NCBI RefSeq assembly: GCF_000327485.1 | Contig: NC_019943.1 | Coordinates: 2,294,001 to 2,358,000, forward strand | DNA: 64,000 nucleotides | Direction of reading: 5' to 3' | Source: Methanoregula formicica SMSP | GTDB lineage: Archaea > Halobacteriota > Methanomicrobia > Methanomicrobiales > Methanospirillaceae | Shown: positions 42,496-50,837 of the stretch, in pieces | Layout: each line of letters opens with the position of its first letter | Numbering within the stretch: position 1 is the first letter of the stretch | Made by a program: the position numbers and the translations under genes | Notes under the pieces: generated by a model | Told to the model about the DNA's origin: nothing | What the model saw: the letters and a program-made list of their open reading frames with translations, nothing else | The model's database searches: none

Positions 42496-44457
42496 ATGCG
42501 CATCCAAAGTCTCAAAATAAAAAATTATAGGCAATATCGTGACGTTACTATTGATTTTTCAAAAAAGGATAAATCAGATTTACAGGTTTTTTTGGGAAAA
42601 AATGGGATCGGAAAAACTAACATATTGAATGCAATAAATTGGTGCCTATACGGAGATGAACCGCATTTATCCGATGAATCGACATCATTACCAATCTTGA
42701 ATACTATTGCATTTCAAAATGCAAAAGAAAATATTCCTGAAGAAGTTGAAGTCCAGCTAACTGTACTCACTGATAAAGGAAATCCAACAATCTTTTCTCG
42801 AATTGAGCCTTTTTTAGTAAGAAAAAATACCATACAATCACAAAAACAACAATTCAAAGTAATAATCCAGGATAAGAAATTGAATAACAAAATCCTCGAT
42901 AAAGAAAAATCTGAAAGAGCTATTGAAAACTTTGTTCCAAAAACGATCAGGGAGTACTTTTTTTTCGACGGGGAGCGATTAGACAATTATTTCAAAGTAC
43001 CTGGTGAAAATATCCAAAATGCAATTAAACAAATATCAAAAATTGATGTCTTGTTCCAGATGCGAGAGCGGATAGAGACAATCTCAAAGAGTTATAAGAA
43101 AGAAGCAGGAAAAGTCAGCACCGAAATTAATACTCTTCAATCTCAACTTGAAGAGGAGAATAGTTCTCTCAAACTTATTTCTTATCAATTAACAGAAACG
43201 AACACTCAATACGAAATATCAAAAAAGGAAAAACAAAAAATTAGCGAAGGTCTTCTTAAATTTCCGAATGTAAGAGACTTAGAAACAAATAAAATTTCAT
43301 TAGATCAGAAAATTGAAGAAAATTCAAGAAAACTTGAAGAGAAAAAAAGTAAAAAGACGTCAATTCTTCATAAACAATTTGTTTTAGTCACCAGTTTGAC
43401 TGCGCTAAATTCGACAATACAGATGATTAATGAAAAACGGAAAAAAGGTGAAATACCCCCGTTCACGGATAAAGAGAAATTGAACTATATTCTAAAAGAA
43501 AATTTTTGTGGGATTTGCGGCAGAGAACTAGATTTCAATTCAAAAAAACATATTGAAGAAATTATTGAAAAGTTGCCATTTTCTACAAAAATAGCAACCA
43601 CATTGTCAAATCTTGAACAGCCAATTAATATGCTCATTTCACGTATCAGCGAGAACAAAGAAGAATTAAATGAAATTTCACAAGAAATTGAAGAATTTGA
43701 AGTTTCAATCGAAAATGACGATGAGATATTAAATGATATTAAATCAAAATTAGCCAATTATGACACGGAAAAAATTAGAGATTTAGAACGAAAACGAGCA
43801 GCTTTTGAAGAAGCAAGTCTCGCACAAAAAGAACGAATCGGTCGTTTAACCGCCAAAATTGATAAAATACAAGAAGAAGTTAAAAATTTAAATGATAAGA
43901 TTGCTGTTGAAGGGAAAAAAAATACAAAAGCAAAAATATTCATGCAAAAGGTCGAATTTTGCGATAAAGCAAAAGAAATCCTTACAACAACAATCAATCA
44001 GAGGTTAAATGAAATTCGGGAAAAAATTCAGGAAGAAACTAACACAATTTTTTTCAAGTTAGTTTGGAAGAAAGAAACTTTCAACCAAATCACAATCGAT
44101 GATAATTACAACGTTCAGATAACAAGTTGTGATACTAATTTACCTATGAGAGGATCTTTAAGCAAAGCTGAAAATGAATTGTTAGCTCTCTCTTTTACAT
44201 TAGCACTCCACAAAGTATCAGGTTTTGATGCTCCAATTTTAATTGATACTCCTGTTGCTCGAGTATCCGACGATCAAAGAGTAAATTTTGGGGACGTTTT
44301 AGCAAAAATTAGTCAGGATAAACAAATTATTCTTTTATTCACACCTGCAGAATATTCTCCAGACATTATGGAAGTCCTTGAACCGGAGGTAAGTACAAAA
44401 TTTATCTTTGAGATGACCTCTGATGAAAAACAGACCCTGATAACGGTGGTAGAATGA
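42496..44457 (+). CDS. DndD-like AAA/SMC-type ATPase
   Basis: 653 residues from the ATG at 42496 (MRIQSLKIKNYRQY). Walker A GKNGIGKTNILNAINWCLYG, the DndD-like EYFFFDGERLDNYF, long coiled coils (about 195-300 and 390-500), a central zinc-hook-like CGIC and, at the end, an ABC signature region (GSLSKAENELLALSF) and Walker B ILIDTP. DndD provides ATPase/DNA-nicking activity in DNA phosphorothioation. Overlaps the next gene by 4 bp. Confidence 0.82.
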   Translation: MRIQSLKIKNYRQYRDVTIDFSKKDKSDLQVFLGKNGIGKTNILNAINWCLYGDEPHLSDESTSLPILNTIAFQNAKENIPEEVEVQLTVLTDKGNPTIFSRIEPFLVRKNTIQSQKQQFKVIIQDKKLNNKILDKEKSERAIENFVPKTIREYFFFDGERLDNYFKVPGENIQNAIKQISKIDVLFQMRERIETISKSYKKEAGKVSTEINTLQSQLEEENSSLKLISYQLTETNTQYEISKKEKQKISEGLLKFPNVRDLETNKISLDQKIEENSRKLEEKKSKKTSILHKQFVLVTSLTALNSTIQMINEKRKKGEIPPFTDKEKLNYILKENFCGICGRELDFNSKKHIEEIIEKLPFSTKIATTLSNLEQPINMLISRISENKEELNEISQEIEEFEVSIENDDEILNDIKSKLANYDTEKIRDLERKRAAFEEASLAQKERIGRLTAKIDKIQEEVKNLNDKIAVEGKKNTKAKIFMQKVEFCDKAKEILTTTINQRLNEIREKIQEETNTIFFKLVWKKETFNQITIDDNYNVQITSCDTNLPMRGSLSKAENELLALSFTLALHKVSGFDAPILIDTPVARVSDDQRVNFGDVLAKISQDKQIILLFTPAEYSPDIMEVLEPEVSTKFIFEMTSDEKQTLITVVE

Positions 44458-44948
44458 CAATAGACGTTGAAAAAATATACATTGACAACGATGACCGAGT
44501 CATATATGATAACTTAGAGAAAGAACTCGAAATCAAAAAAATAAATAAAAAAGATCTCTTCATGTTTGCTCTTTCGACGGGATTTAAGAAAGGGATACAT
44601 CCACATATTGTAAAAAAACAGGAATTTTTTTGGACCAACAACTTACGAGATGAGGACGAGATAATAATCAAATCAATTGCATTAAACGTTACAAAAAATT
44701 TCGACGTCTTACAAAATCATGAGGAATTAGTGAAAATTGTGCAAGAATATGCTCACGGTGGAATCCAAATTATTAAAGAAAAACTTGCACGACCGGGTAG
44801 TTTCATCAAACAAATGGAGAAGGAAATTGAAGAAGAATATCAATTCTGTTTCGATCAACAAAATAAACGAGAAGATATCATACCTTCCGCGGGATCAGAC
44901 ATAGAAAAAATTGACCATCTGATATCAACTTTCAAACCAAATAAATAA
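44454..44948 (+). CDS. Small partner of the DndD-like ATPase
   Basis: 164 residues, helical, no catalytic motif. Pattern DLFMFALSTGFKKGIHPH and a later VKIVQEYAHGGIQIIKEKL resembles small proteins described as dnd-associated (about 150-170 residues), not DndE, which is shorter. This assignment is from memory of the pattern and is uncertain. Starts inside the DndD-like stop (ATGA), so the two are made in fixed ratio. Confidence 0.55.
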   Translation: MTIDVEKIYIDNDDRVIYDNLEKELEIKKINKKDLFMFALSTGFKKGIHPHIVKKQEFFWTNNLRDEDEIIIKSIALNVTKNFDVLQNHEELVKIVQEYAHGGIQIIKEKLARPGSFIKQMEKEIEEEYQFCFDQQNKREDIIPSAGSDIEKIDHLISTFKPNK

Positions 44949-45012
44949 CAATTGAACGATGCTTAACACTTATACAATCGATGGATATCAAGAATATTTA
45001 TAATATGAAAAA

Positions 45013-45081
45013 ATGGAAAATGCAATTGGTAACAGTATAATCTTAAAAACTCTTTGGGAAAAGGCCCAGGAGGAAAACTAA
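45013..45081 (+). CDS. Possible 22-residue peptide before the cyclase
   Basis: ATG at 45013 to TAA at 45079-45081, then directly the cyclase ATG. The cyclase ribosome site GGAGGAAA lies within it, so it may be a coupling or leader peptide. Could be chance. Confidence 0.25.
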   Translation: MENAIGNSIILKTLWEKAQEEN

Positions 45082-45966
45082 ATGACGGTAGAAGAAAAGT
45101 TTGGAATTGTTGTCATGCTCGATGCTCTCGGCGTTTCAAATTTTACTATTGAAGAATGTAAACAATTCATACAAAATTTCGATGAAAATATTTCAGACCT
45201 CCAGAAAATAAATAAAAGCATTTTTTCAATGGTTGAGACACATAAAAATAAAGAAAAGGCTAGGGTAGTTTCAAATTCTCTAAAAAATGTAGGGTTCTCA
45301 CAATTTGGGGATACACTAGTCATGGCATGGCCGATTGACAGAAAAGAGGACATCCATAATTCCTCATTAATGCTTTCAATCGTAATGATGTTGAGTTCTT
45401 TGATAGGTAATAGTTTAGATCGCAAAATTCCACTCCGTGGTTGTATTTCGGTTGGAGAATACGTATGGGCTGAGAATAATAGGACTATCCTCGGTCCTGC
45501 TATATTCGATGCAAGTAGCTGGTATAATTCTGCTGATTGGTTCGGAATTATCTTCTCCCCAAAAACACACTTTTGGCTTGGTGCATTATCAGAAGGGATG
45601 AAGAAATCCATCGATGATGCATTATTAATTCCAATGTGGAAGGTCCATATTTTTGAGTATCCTGTGCCTTTGACGAGACATGCCGGTTCCAATAGTACTA
45701 ATCAAATTTTTTCTGTAGTAGGCTGGCCTTATTTTTTTTATTACCATCAAGACAAGAATACATCTCCCCGAAAGAAATTATGTCAATTTTTATTTAGTAT
45801 GCCTATGCCTAAAGGGACCGAATCGAAATATAAGAACAGCGCGGATTTTTTTAATTGGTATGAAACGGAAATATATCAGAAAAATCCACGACGAATTGGT
45901 GAAATAAACCACCCAATTCTACACGAAGACAATAGTACGAAAAGAAAAAGTTCTCGTAAGGATTAA
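45082..45966 (+). CDS. Class III nucleotidyl cyclase-like protein
   Basis: 294 residues. GIVVMLDALGVSNF (first metal Asp), QFGDTLVMAW (the GDxxMA motif with the second Asp) and PLRGCISVGEYVW form the catalytic half of a class III cyclase; the family's later substrate Asp/Lys and Asn/Arg pairs are not obvious. No sensor or membrane domain. Stand-alone cyclases of this size act in phage defence (Pycsar PycC), where a neighbouring effector reads the cyclic nucleotide. No known effector type is adjacent; a trypsin-like protease is next, convergent. GGAGGA ribosome site. Confidence 0.65.
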   Translation: MTVEEKFGIVVMLDALGVSNFTIEECKQFIQNFDENISDLQKINKSIFSMVETHKNKEKARVVSNSLKNVGFSQFGDTLVMAWPIDRKEDIHNSSLMLSIVMMLSSLIGNSLDRKIPLRGCISVGEYVWAENNRTILGPAIFDASSWYNSADWFGIIFSPKTHFWLGALSEGMKKSIDDALLIPMWKVHIFEYPVPLTRHAGSNSTNQIFSVVGWPYFFYYHQDKNTSPRKKLCQFLFSMPMPKGTESKYKNSADFFNWYETEIYQKNPRRIGEINHPILHEDNSTKRKSSRKD

Positions 45967-45993
45967 CGAAAAATGATATTTTATCTTGCAATA

Positions 45994-46824
45994 CTATTTT
46001 TTTTGTGAATAACAGTGTAAGCATTCTCCAAATTTTGGGAGATTTGGAAACTTTTGACAAGCTCGATTTAATTCTGAAACATACGTCGCATGAGAAAAAG
46101 TTGTTGTATTTTGTAATTGCGGGAAATTTGGAATTGGTTCGGTCCGGACAGAAGTTACGATTCCAATGACCTGTCCCGTCCGAAGACTAAATAATGGCCC
46201 ACCAGAATTACCTGGGCCAACATAATTATCGAATTCCATAATGAGGGTTTCATTGCTCTCAACCCATATCGAACTTAAATGAGCACTTGTTAATCGGTTT
46301 ACAAAATGATAATTGGGTAATCCATTTTGATAAGTTCCCTCAAATCCGATGAATGGATATCCCATTGTAAATACAGGGTCTCCGATTAAAAAATCTAAAC
46401 CCAGAGGAATTGGTTTGGGTTTTAAGTGAAAAAGAACCTCCGGAGTATCGATCTCAAAAACGCAAATATCCTGACGTGGAAGGCGTTTATAAGATCTCAA
46501 TCCGGAATAAATTTTTATTTCGCTCACTGGAAAAGGACGAAGATCAGCAGGTGTTTCTGCCTGAGGGATTAAAAAGAGAGCAATATCAATATTTTTCTCT
46601 ATCTCGGGAAATGCATGATTAGCTGTAACCAGCTGAGTTATATCTTTGTCAATTTTAAGAATAAACGCCGTTGCAGCTGGAAAAATGAATACCTTTTTTC
46701 CACGTCTGCACCAGGGAATAAGATATTTCGAATTAATTGGAATGTTTTCAGTTTTATTAAAAATATGACCAATTGGAATAACAGAATTGCTATATTTTAA
46801 AAAAAGTTCAGTTCGGTTTTTCAT
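45994..46824 (-). CDS. Trypsin-like serine protease, cytoplasmic
   Basis: 276 residues, no signal peptide. Triad regions: ITQLVTANHAFPEI (His), NIDIALFLI (Asp) and YVGPGNSGGPLFSLRTGQVI (Ser). A C-terminal region with CQKFPNLPKFGECLHC could bind a metal. Stand-alone trypsin-like proteases are frequent in archaeal and bacterial defence islands, some as effectors activated by a nucleotide or by phage proteins. It ends 27 bp from the convergent cyclase gene, so a functional link is possible but not shown. Confidence 0.78.
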   Translation of the reverse strand: MKNRTELFLKYSNSVIPIGHIFNKTENIPINSKYLIPWCRRGKKVFIFPAATAFILKIDKDITQLVTANHAFPEIEKNIDIALFLIPQAETPADLRPFPVSEIKIYSGLRSYKRLPRQDICVFEIDTPEVLFHLKPKPIPLGLDFLIGDPVFTMGYPFIGFEGTYQNGLPNYHFVNRLTSAHLSSIWVESNETLIMEFDNYVGPGNSGGPLFSLRTGQVIGIVTSVRTEPIPNFPQLQNTTTFSHATYVSELNRACQKFPNLPKFGECLHCYSQKK

Positions 46825-46942
46825 ATTGAATAATAAGTATCCTTTTATTAATACGGTATCTCAATGTCTCTGTCTAATTCTCGATTTTTTCATGTCATCA
46901 TTTATGTTAATGATTTTAATTCCCTCAACGAATTGATAATAT

Positions 46943-48964
46943 TTACACATCAATCATTACTTTCATGCCAAAACTTCCAACCGCATCAATTTCCATCACC
47001 CCCGCCCTCACCAATGCCTCATACGTCGTCTTCATCCCAACCTCATTAGGCACATAGATGAAGAACCCATCCCGACCTCGTGTCAATAACACCCGATAAC
47101 TATTCACCCGTAGCCGATGCGGATCCCGTGCCTTCGATCGTTTCGCCGGCGGACTCTTCCACTCCCCAGCCCACGTGAAATCATCACCCCAGCAAATGAT
47201 CGGGAAATCCAACTCTAAACCCTGACACGAGAATTCCGTTGCAACATCGCGAAGAGCACAACACGAAGAAAACGACGTTGGGGGATCATTATACCATGGA
47301 CCTTCTCGCATGTTTTTCGTGTAATTGAATTCATTGTGAATTCCCCAGCGAGGAAGATTCTTGGCTTTCGATGAGGCAAGCAATCCAAACCGTTTGTCCT
47401 CTTGGCCCCGGTATCGCTCCTTGACATAATTGGTTGCAACGTTGATGTCCTGCGTGATGTACACGTCAAATCCTTGTTTGATAACACGCTCCGCGAGATC
47501 CTTCGCGGTGACAAGATCGCCTTCGAGAATCGCGGAGACCCACGTGGCCACATCTTCGGCAATATGGGAACGCAGTGTGATTGTAAGATCGAGAACATCA
47601 TTCGTTACGATTTTTTTTGCTGCGGGAAATTTGTCAGCAATCTTCTTCGGGCAATGGACGATGCAGGACTTCTGCATCCATGCAAGAGCATCATTCCATT
47701 GCGGAAGGCCGGATTCTTCACCAAGATGGATCTCTTGGCCTTCACCGATGAGAGCAACCATCAAGGCCCATGAGTTCATCCGCTCTGCAAGACGAAGGAA
47801 ATCTTCCGGCTCACTCGTAGCATGACCCCGCTTCTCTGCTACACGTTCGGCATCCCAGGCTCGTTGTGCTTCATCGTACACCCAAATATGTTCATGCGGA
47901 ATCTTCGCTGTCGAACCACCATACTCTTTGAGAAAACCGTGGACATCCTGAACGAAGATTTTGTACTTCAGCGCATGTTGGAGTACCTTCACGAGAGGGC
48001 CGTTGCCGGAAAGAAAGACGGCTGTGTTCCGAAGATTATTCGATTGCTTTCTTTTCTGTTTACCATATACGAGGGAACCGGAATCAGCAACAGCAAGAGC
48101 CGGTCCGTTCTGTGATGGTGTAAGATATGAAGAATCAACAGATGTGGAAGCAGAACTGGAAGGTGATGAATCGATATGATTCTCATAGACTAATTGAATG
48201 CCAACAAGCGTCTTTCCCGCACCGGGAACTCCCGTCACCAGAGCGAGATGCAATTCATTGTTTGTCTGTGCCTGTTTTGCAATGGAAATTAGTTCGGCAA
48301 TTGTCTGAGGGATGCCAGCACTCTGGGCTCGTTTGATCTGAGGAAGCGGTTGTTTCTCCCAAATCGTACGAGCGGCTTGAATCAGGGAGGGTAAGGGAGC
48401 ATATTCCGCATGAATCCACGTAAGAGGATCGATCAGAGAACAGTTCACTCCAATCTCTTCAGTCTTGAAAATATCCGCAATATGATCCGGTGAGACCACT
48501 AAGACCTCTTCATCATGTCGAAGAAGATCCTTCGCACGAGCGAGAACAAGAATTGGATGAACGGGATAGTGTTGTGATGCTGCGTGATAGTGCTTGAGGT
48601 CACGGGCATATGCTGCAACCTGATCGCTGTGAGCTGCTAAGAGCGTTGCATAATCTTTGAATTCAAGAACAAAGATGCTCGGCCCTAAGATGATAACATC
48701 AGGCCTTCGGCCTCGCTCACGAGGCAACTCATACTCAAAGATGATCGAAAAATTTTCAATCGTAGGCTTTTGCTGAACAATGAGTTTGAGTTCTCTTTGG
48801 AGAATATCGAATGAGTGATCCCATGCAAGAATCTGGCTCTGATCAGCGGGGGAATTCATGCAGCGGAGGTGATGATTCTGAAGAGAGGTGAGCCAATCCT
48901 GTTTTGGTATACGAAGAAAATTTTGTATTGTACCTGACCAGCCACAAGGATTATTGAGATCCAT
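46943..48964 (-). CDS. PD-(D/E)XK nuclease-DUF2075 helicase
   Basis: 673 residues. N-terminal nuclease with ERGRRPDVIILGPSIFVLEF (Asp89, Glu101, Lys103), then from ~240 a P-loop of the DUF2075 type: VTGVPGAGKTLVGIQLVY, IWVYDEAQRAWD and a C-terminal VNSYRVLLTRGRDGFFIYVP. DUF2075 proteins are SF1-like ATPases commonly found in defence islands. GC content is intermediate, higher than in the genes to the left, so it may have been acquired separately. Confidence 0.85.
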   Translation of the reverse strand: MDLNNPCGWSGTIQNFLRIPKQDWLTSLQNHHLRCMNSPADQSQILAWDHSFDILQRELKLIVQQKPTIENFSIIFEYELPRERGRRPDVIILGPSIFVLEFKDYATLLAAHSDQVAAYARDLKHYHAASQHYPVHPILVLARAKDLLRHDEEVLVVSPDHIADIFKTEEIGVNCSLIDPLTWIHAEYAPLPSLIQAARTIWEKQPLPQIKRAQSAGIPQTIAELISIAKQAQTNNELHLALVTGVPGAGKTLVGIQLVYENHIDSSPSSSASTSVDSSYLTPSQNGPALAVADSGSLVYGKQKRKQSNNLRNTAVFLSGNGPLVKVLQHALKYKIFVQDVHGFLKEYGGSTAKIPHEHIWVYDEAQRAWDAERVAEKRGHATSEPEDFLRLAERMNSWALMVALIGEGQEIHLGEESGLPQWNDALAWMQKSCIVHCPKKIADKFPAAKKIVTNDVLDLTITLRSHIAEDVATWVSAILEGDLVTAKDLAERVIKQGFDVYITQDINVATNYVKERYRGQEDKRFGLLASSKAKNLPRWGIHNEFNYTKNMREGPWYNDPPTSFSSCCALRDVATEFSCQGLELDFPIICWGDDFTWAGEWKSPPAKRSKARDPHRLRVNSYRVLLTRGRDGFFIYVPNEVGMKTTYEALVRAGVMEIDAVGSFGMKVMIDV

Positions 48965-49035
48965 TAGTTACACACTACTCGTCTTACGATTGAATAGCCC
49001 AGGCTGATCGATAAAGATTGGGATTTAAAAATTGG

Positions 49036-49077
49036 GGCTAGCCCACGCGGCGAGGGGCGGAGCCCCGATGAGCGTCA
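49036..49077 (-). repeat. TGACGCTC-type repeat as 3' hairpin of the AbrB gene
   Basis: On the minus strand, right after the gene stop: TTTTGACGCTCATCGGGGCT, then CCGCCCC, GCCGCGTGGGC and AATTTTT. The GGGGCTCCGCCCC hairpin with a T run reads as a terminator. Closely matches 6298-6331. Confidence 0.65.
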
Positions 49078-49084
49078 AAACCTC

Positions 49085-49273
49085 TCACGCTTTCGTCTTA
49101 TACACTCGCTCGTATTGCAAAATCAGGTTGCCTTCTTCTTCCTTGACGATTAGACGAAATACATCACCGGGATTAATCTTCTTGGACTTAGCGATATCTG
49201 TGGGGATAGTAAGATCGAGAGAATTAGTACCGTAATGAAGCCGGGACTTGACGGTGTTTTCTTTCTCGGTCAT
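49085..49273 (-). CDS. SpoVT/AbrB-type DNA-binding protein
   Basis: 62 residues from the ATG at 49273. Swapped-hairpin AbrB fold: SLDLTIPTDIAKSKKINPGD then VFRLIVKEEEGNLILQYERV. Such proteins are antitoxins or global regulators; no toxin gene follows. A 485 bp repeat (R1) covers the region upstream. Confidence 0.8.
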   Translation of the reverse strand: MTEKENTVKSRLHYGTNSLDLTIPTDIAKSKKINPGDVFRLIVKEEEGNLILQYERVYKTKA

Positions 49274-49344
49274 TACATCCCAATATGGCTCATGCACATT
49301 TAGGCATTAACGCACATTATGTGCATAGATTTATTTTTTACGTC

Positions 49345-49831
49345 GACAAATATTCCACCGGTGCACTGGTGACCAAATGTTCGTTTCGTTCCGGATCAAA
49401 ATCACTTCCGCTTGGACGCCCCCGGCACCAATAGCCATGTCCGAATACGGATATTCCGGGAAATGTCACCAGTCACCAACTCTTATCAAAAGAAACATCC
49501 GCCGGAAAAAGTCCCGGTGAAAAATCCCCGGCAAATCAAAAAAATTACGGGGAGACCCCCCGGATACTGAATCCCCCCCGTGCACACCCCGGCTGGGGTC
49601 GTCACTTCGTCAGGTTATTTCTGTTCATGCCCTTTTGTTTATCAGGTTTAATGGTCTCAATGATTGGGGTCCGTGAAGGTAACTGATTGCTGAGAACAAC
49701 GACCCTGCCGATGATTCCGGTTCACGGGTTTAAGGCGGGATCTCAATTGTCCACACTATCGACAGGAAATTGCTCTATAAACGGTTTCTAACGCAAGTGT
49801 CTACCGGTCGGAAAAACCAATGGGGGTTACA
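49345..49831 (-). repeat. Long direct repeat R1 with diverged leader core; possible ncRNA
   Basis: About 485 bp, ~95% identical to R2 (50213-50698). Its right end holds TGTCCACACTATCGACAG and CTCTATAAACGGTTTCTA (49748-49790), a diverged form of the leader core. Leftward from that TATA-like box, ~240 nt without an open frame end in GGGGGGTCTCCCCGTAATTT with a T run (around 49540-49562), a terminator-like hairpin. This suggests a small RNA read leftward, or a long leader for the AbrB gene. Confidence 0.6.
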
Positions 49832-49849
49832 AAATGATTTTAAAAAACT

Positions 49850-49873
49850 CCGGGGCCCGCCCCGATGAGCGTA
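49850..49873 (-). terminator. Terminator hairpin of the XRE gene
   Basis: Minus strand: ACGCTCATCGGGGCGGGCCC CGG then AGTTTTTT, 6 bp after the stop at 49880. Same start as the TGACGCTC repeats, so those elements may act as 3' ends. Confidence 0.6.
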
Positions 49874-49879
49874 AAATCT

Positions 49880-50134
49880 CTATTGCTTCCCGCCTTTCCT
49901 TATCCGGTAATCCGGATCCTTCTTCTCGTAAATTGAGAACAGTTCCGATGGAGCAATATCAAGAGATGAACAGATCTTCAGAATAGTCGAAAATGTCGGG
50001 CTCCGCTTTCCATTTTCGATGAGACTGATAAACGTCCGGTCAAGGCCGGCGAGTTTTGCAAGCTTCTCCTGGGAAATATTTTTGGCTTTCCGCTCTTCCT
50101 GCAGCATTCTGCCAAAAATTTCTTCCTCGCGCAT
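49880..50134 (-). CDS. XRE-family HTH regulator
   Basis: 84 residues from the ATG at 50134. Full XRE fold: FGRMLQEERKAKNISQEKLA, KLAGLDRTFISLIENGKRSP, FSTILKICSSLDIAPSELF. Single-domain regulator, bacterial in style. Upstream lies repeat R2, as R1 lies upstream of the AbrB gene, so gene plus repeat form two parallel units. Confidence 0.9.
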   Translation of the reverse strand: MREEEIFGRMLQEERKAKNISQEKLAKLAGLDRTFISLIENGKRSPTFSTILKICSSLDIAPSELFSIYEKKDPDYRIRKGGKQ

Positions 50135-50212
50135 GTTCACTGAGTGTGATTCGGATGAAAAGAGGGTAATTTCTATCGCAGACTATAGTCGACATATTTT
50201 TCTCCCTGCCCG

Positions 50213-50698
50213 CAAATATCAATACCGGTGCACTGGTGACCAAATGTTCGTTTCGTTTCCGGATCAAAATCACTTCCGCTTGGACGCCCCCGGCACCAAT
50301 AGCCATGTCCGAATACGGATATTCCAGGAAATGTCACCAGTCACCAACTCTTGTCAAAAGAAACATCCGCCGGAAAAAGTCCCGGTGAAAAATCCCCGGC
50401 AAATTAAAAAAAATACGGGGAGACCCCCGGATATTGAATCCCTCCCCGTGCACCCACCGGCGGGGGGTCGTCACTTCGTCGGGTTATTTCTGTTCATGCC
50501 CTTTGGTTCGTCTGGTTTAATGGTTTCAATGAGTGGGGTCCGTGAAGGTAACTGATTGCTGAGAACAACGACCCCACTGATGATTCCGGTTCACGGGCTT
50601 AAGGCGGGATCTCAATTGTCCACACTATCGACAGGAAATTGCTCTATAAACGGTTTCTAACGCAAGTGTCTACCGGTCAGAAAAACCAATGGGGATTA
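50213..50698 (-). repeat. Long direct repeat R2 with diverged leader core; possible ncRNA
   Basis: Second copy of R1. TGTCCAC box at 50617-50623 and CTCTATAAACGGTTTCTA near 50642-50660; terminator-like CGGGGGTCTCCCCGTATTTT near 50408-50430. No shared open frame explains the conservation between R1 and R2. Confidence 0.6.
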
Positions 50699-50837
50699 CT
50701 GGATGATTTCTGAAAATCCATCGCTGGCTAAATGATGAGCTGCGTCCTGAATGTTACCGGTCATGAAAAATGAGAGGACCATATATGGTATAATAGCTGT
50801 CCCCAGACTTCGGTTATTTCCGGCATGACAAAGAGAT

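Noticed and set aside
44454-44948. DndE
   Set aside because: Longer than DndE and without its basic DNA-binding pattern; called only a small partner.
49345-50698. R1/R2 as CRISPR or IS ends
   Set aside because: Only two long copies, direct orientation, no short-repeat/spacer pattern, no transposase between them.
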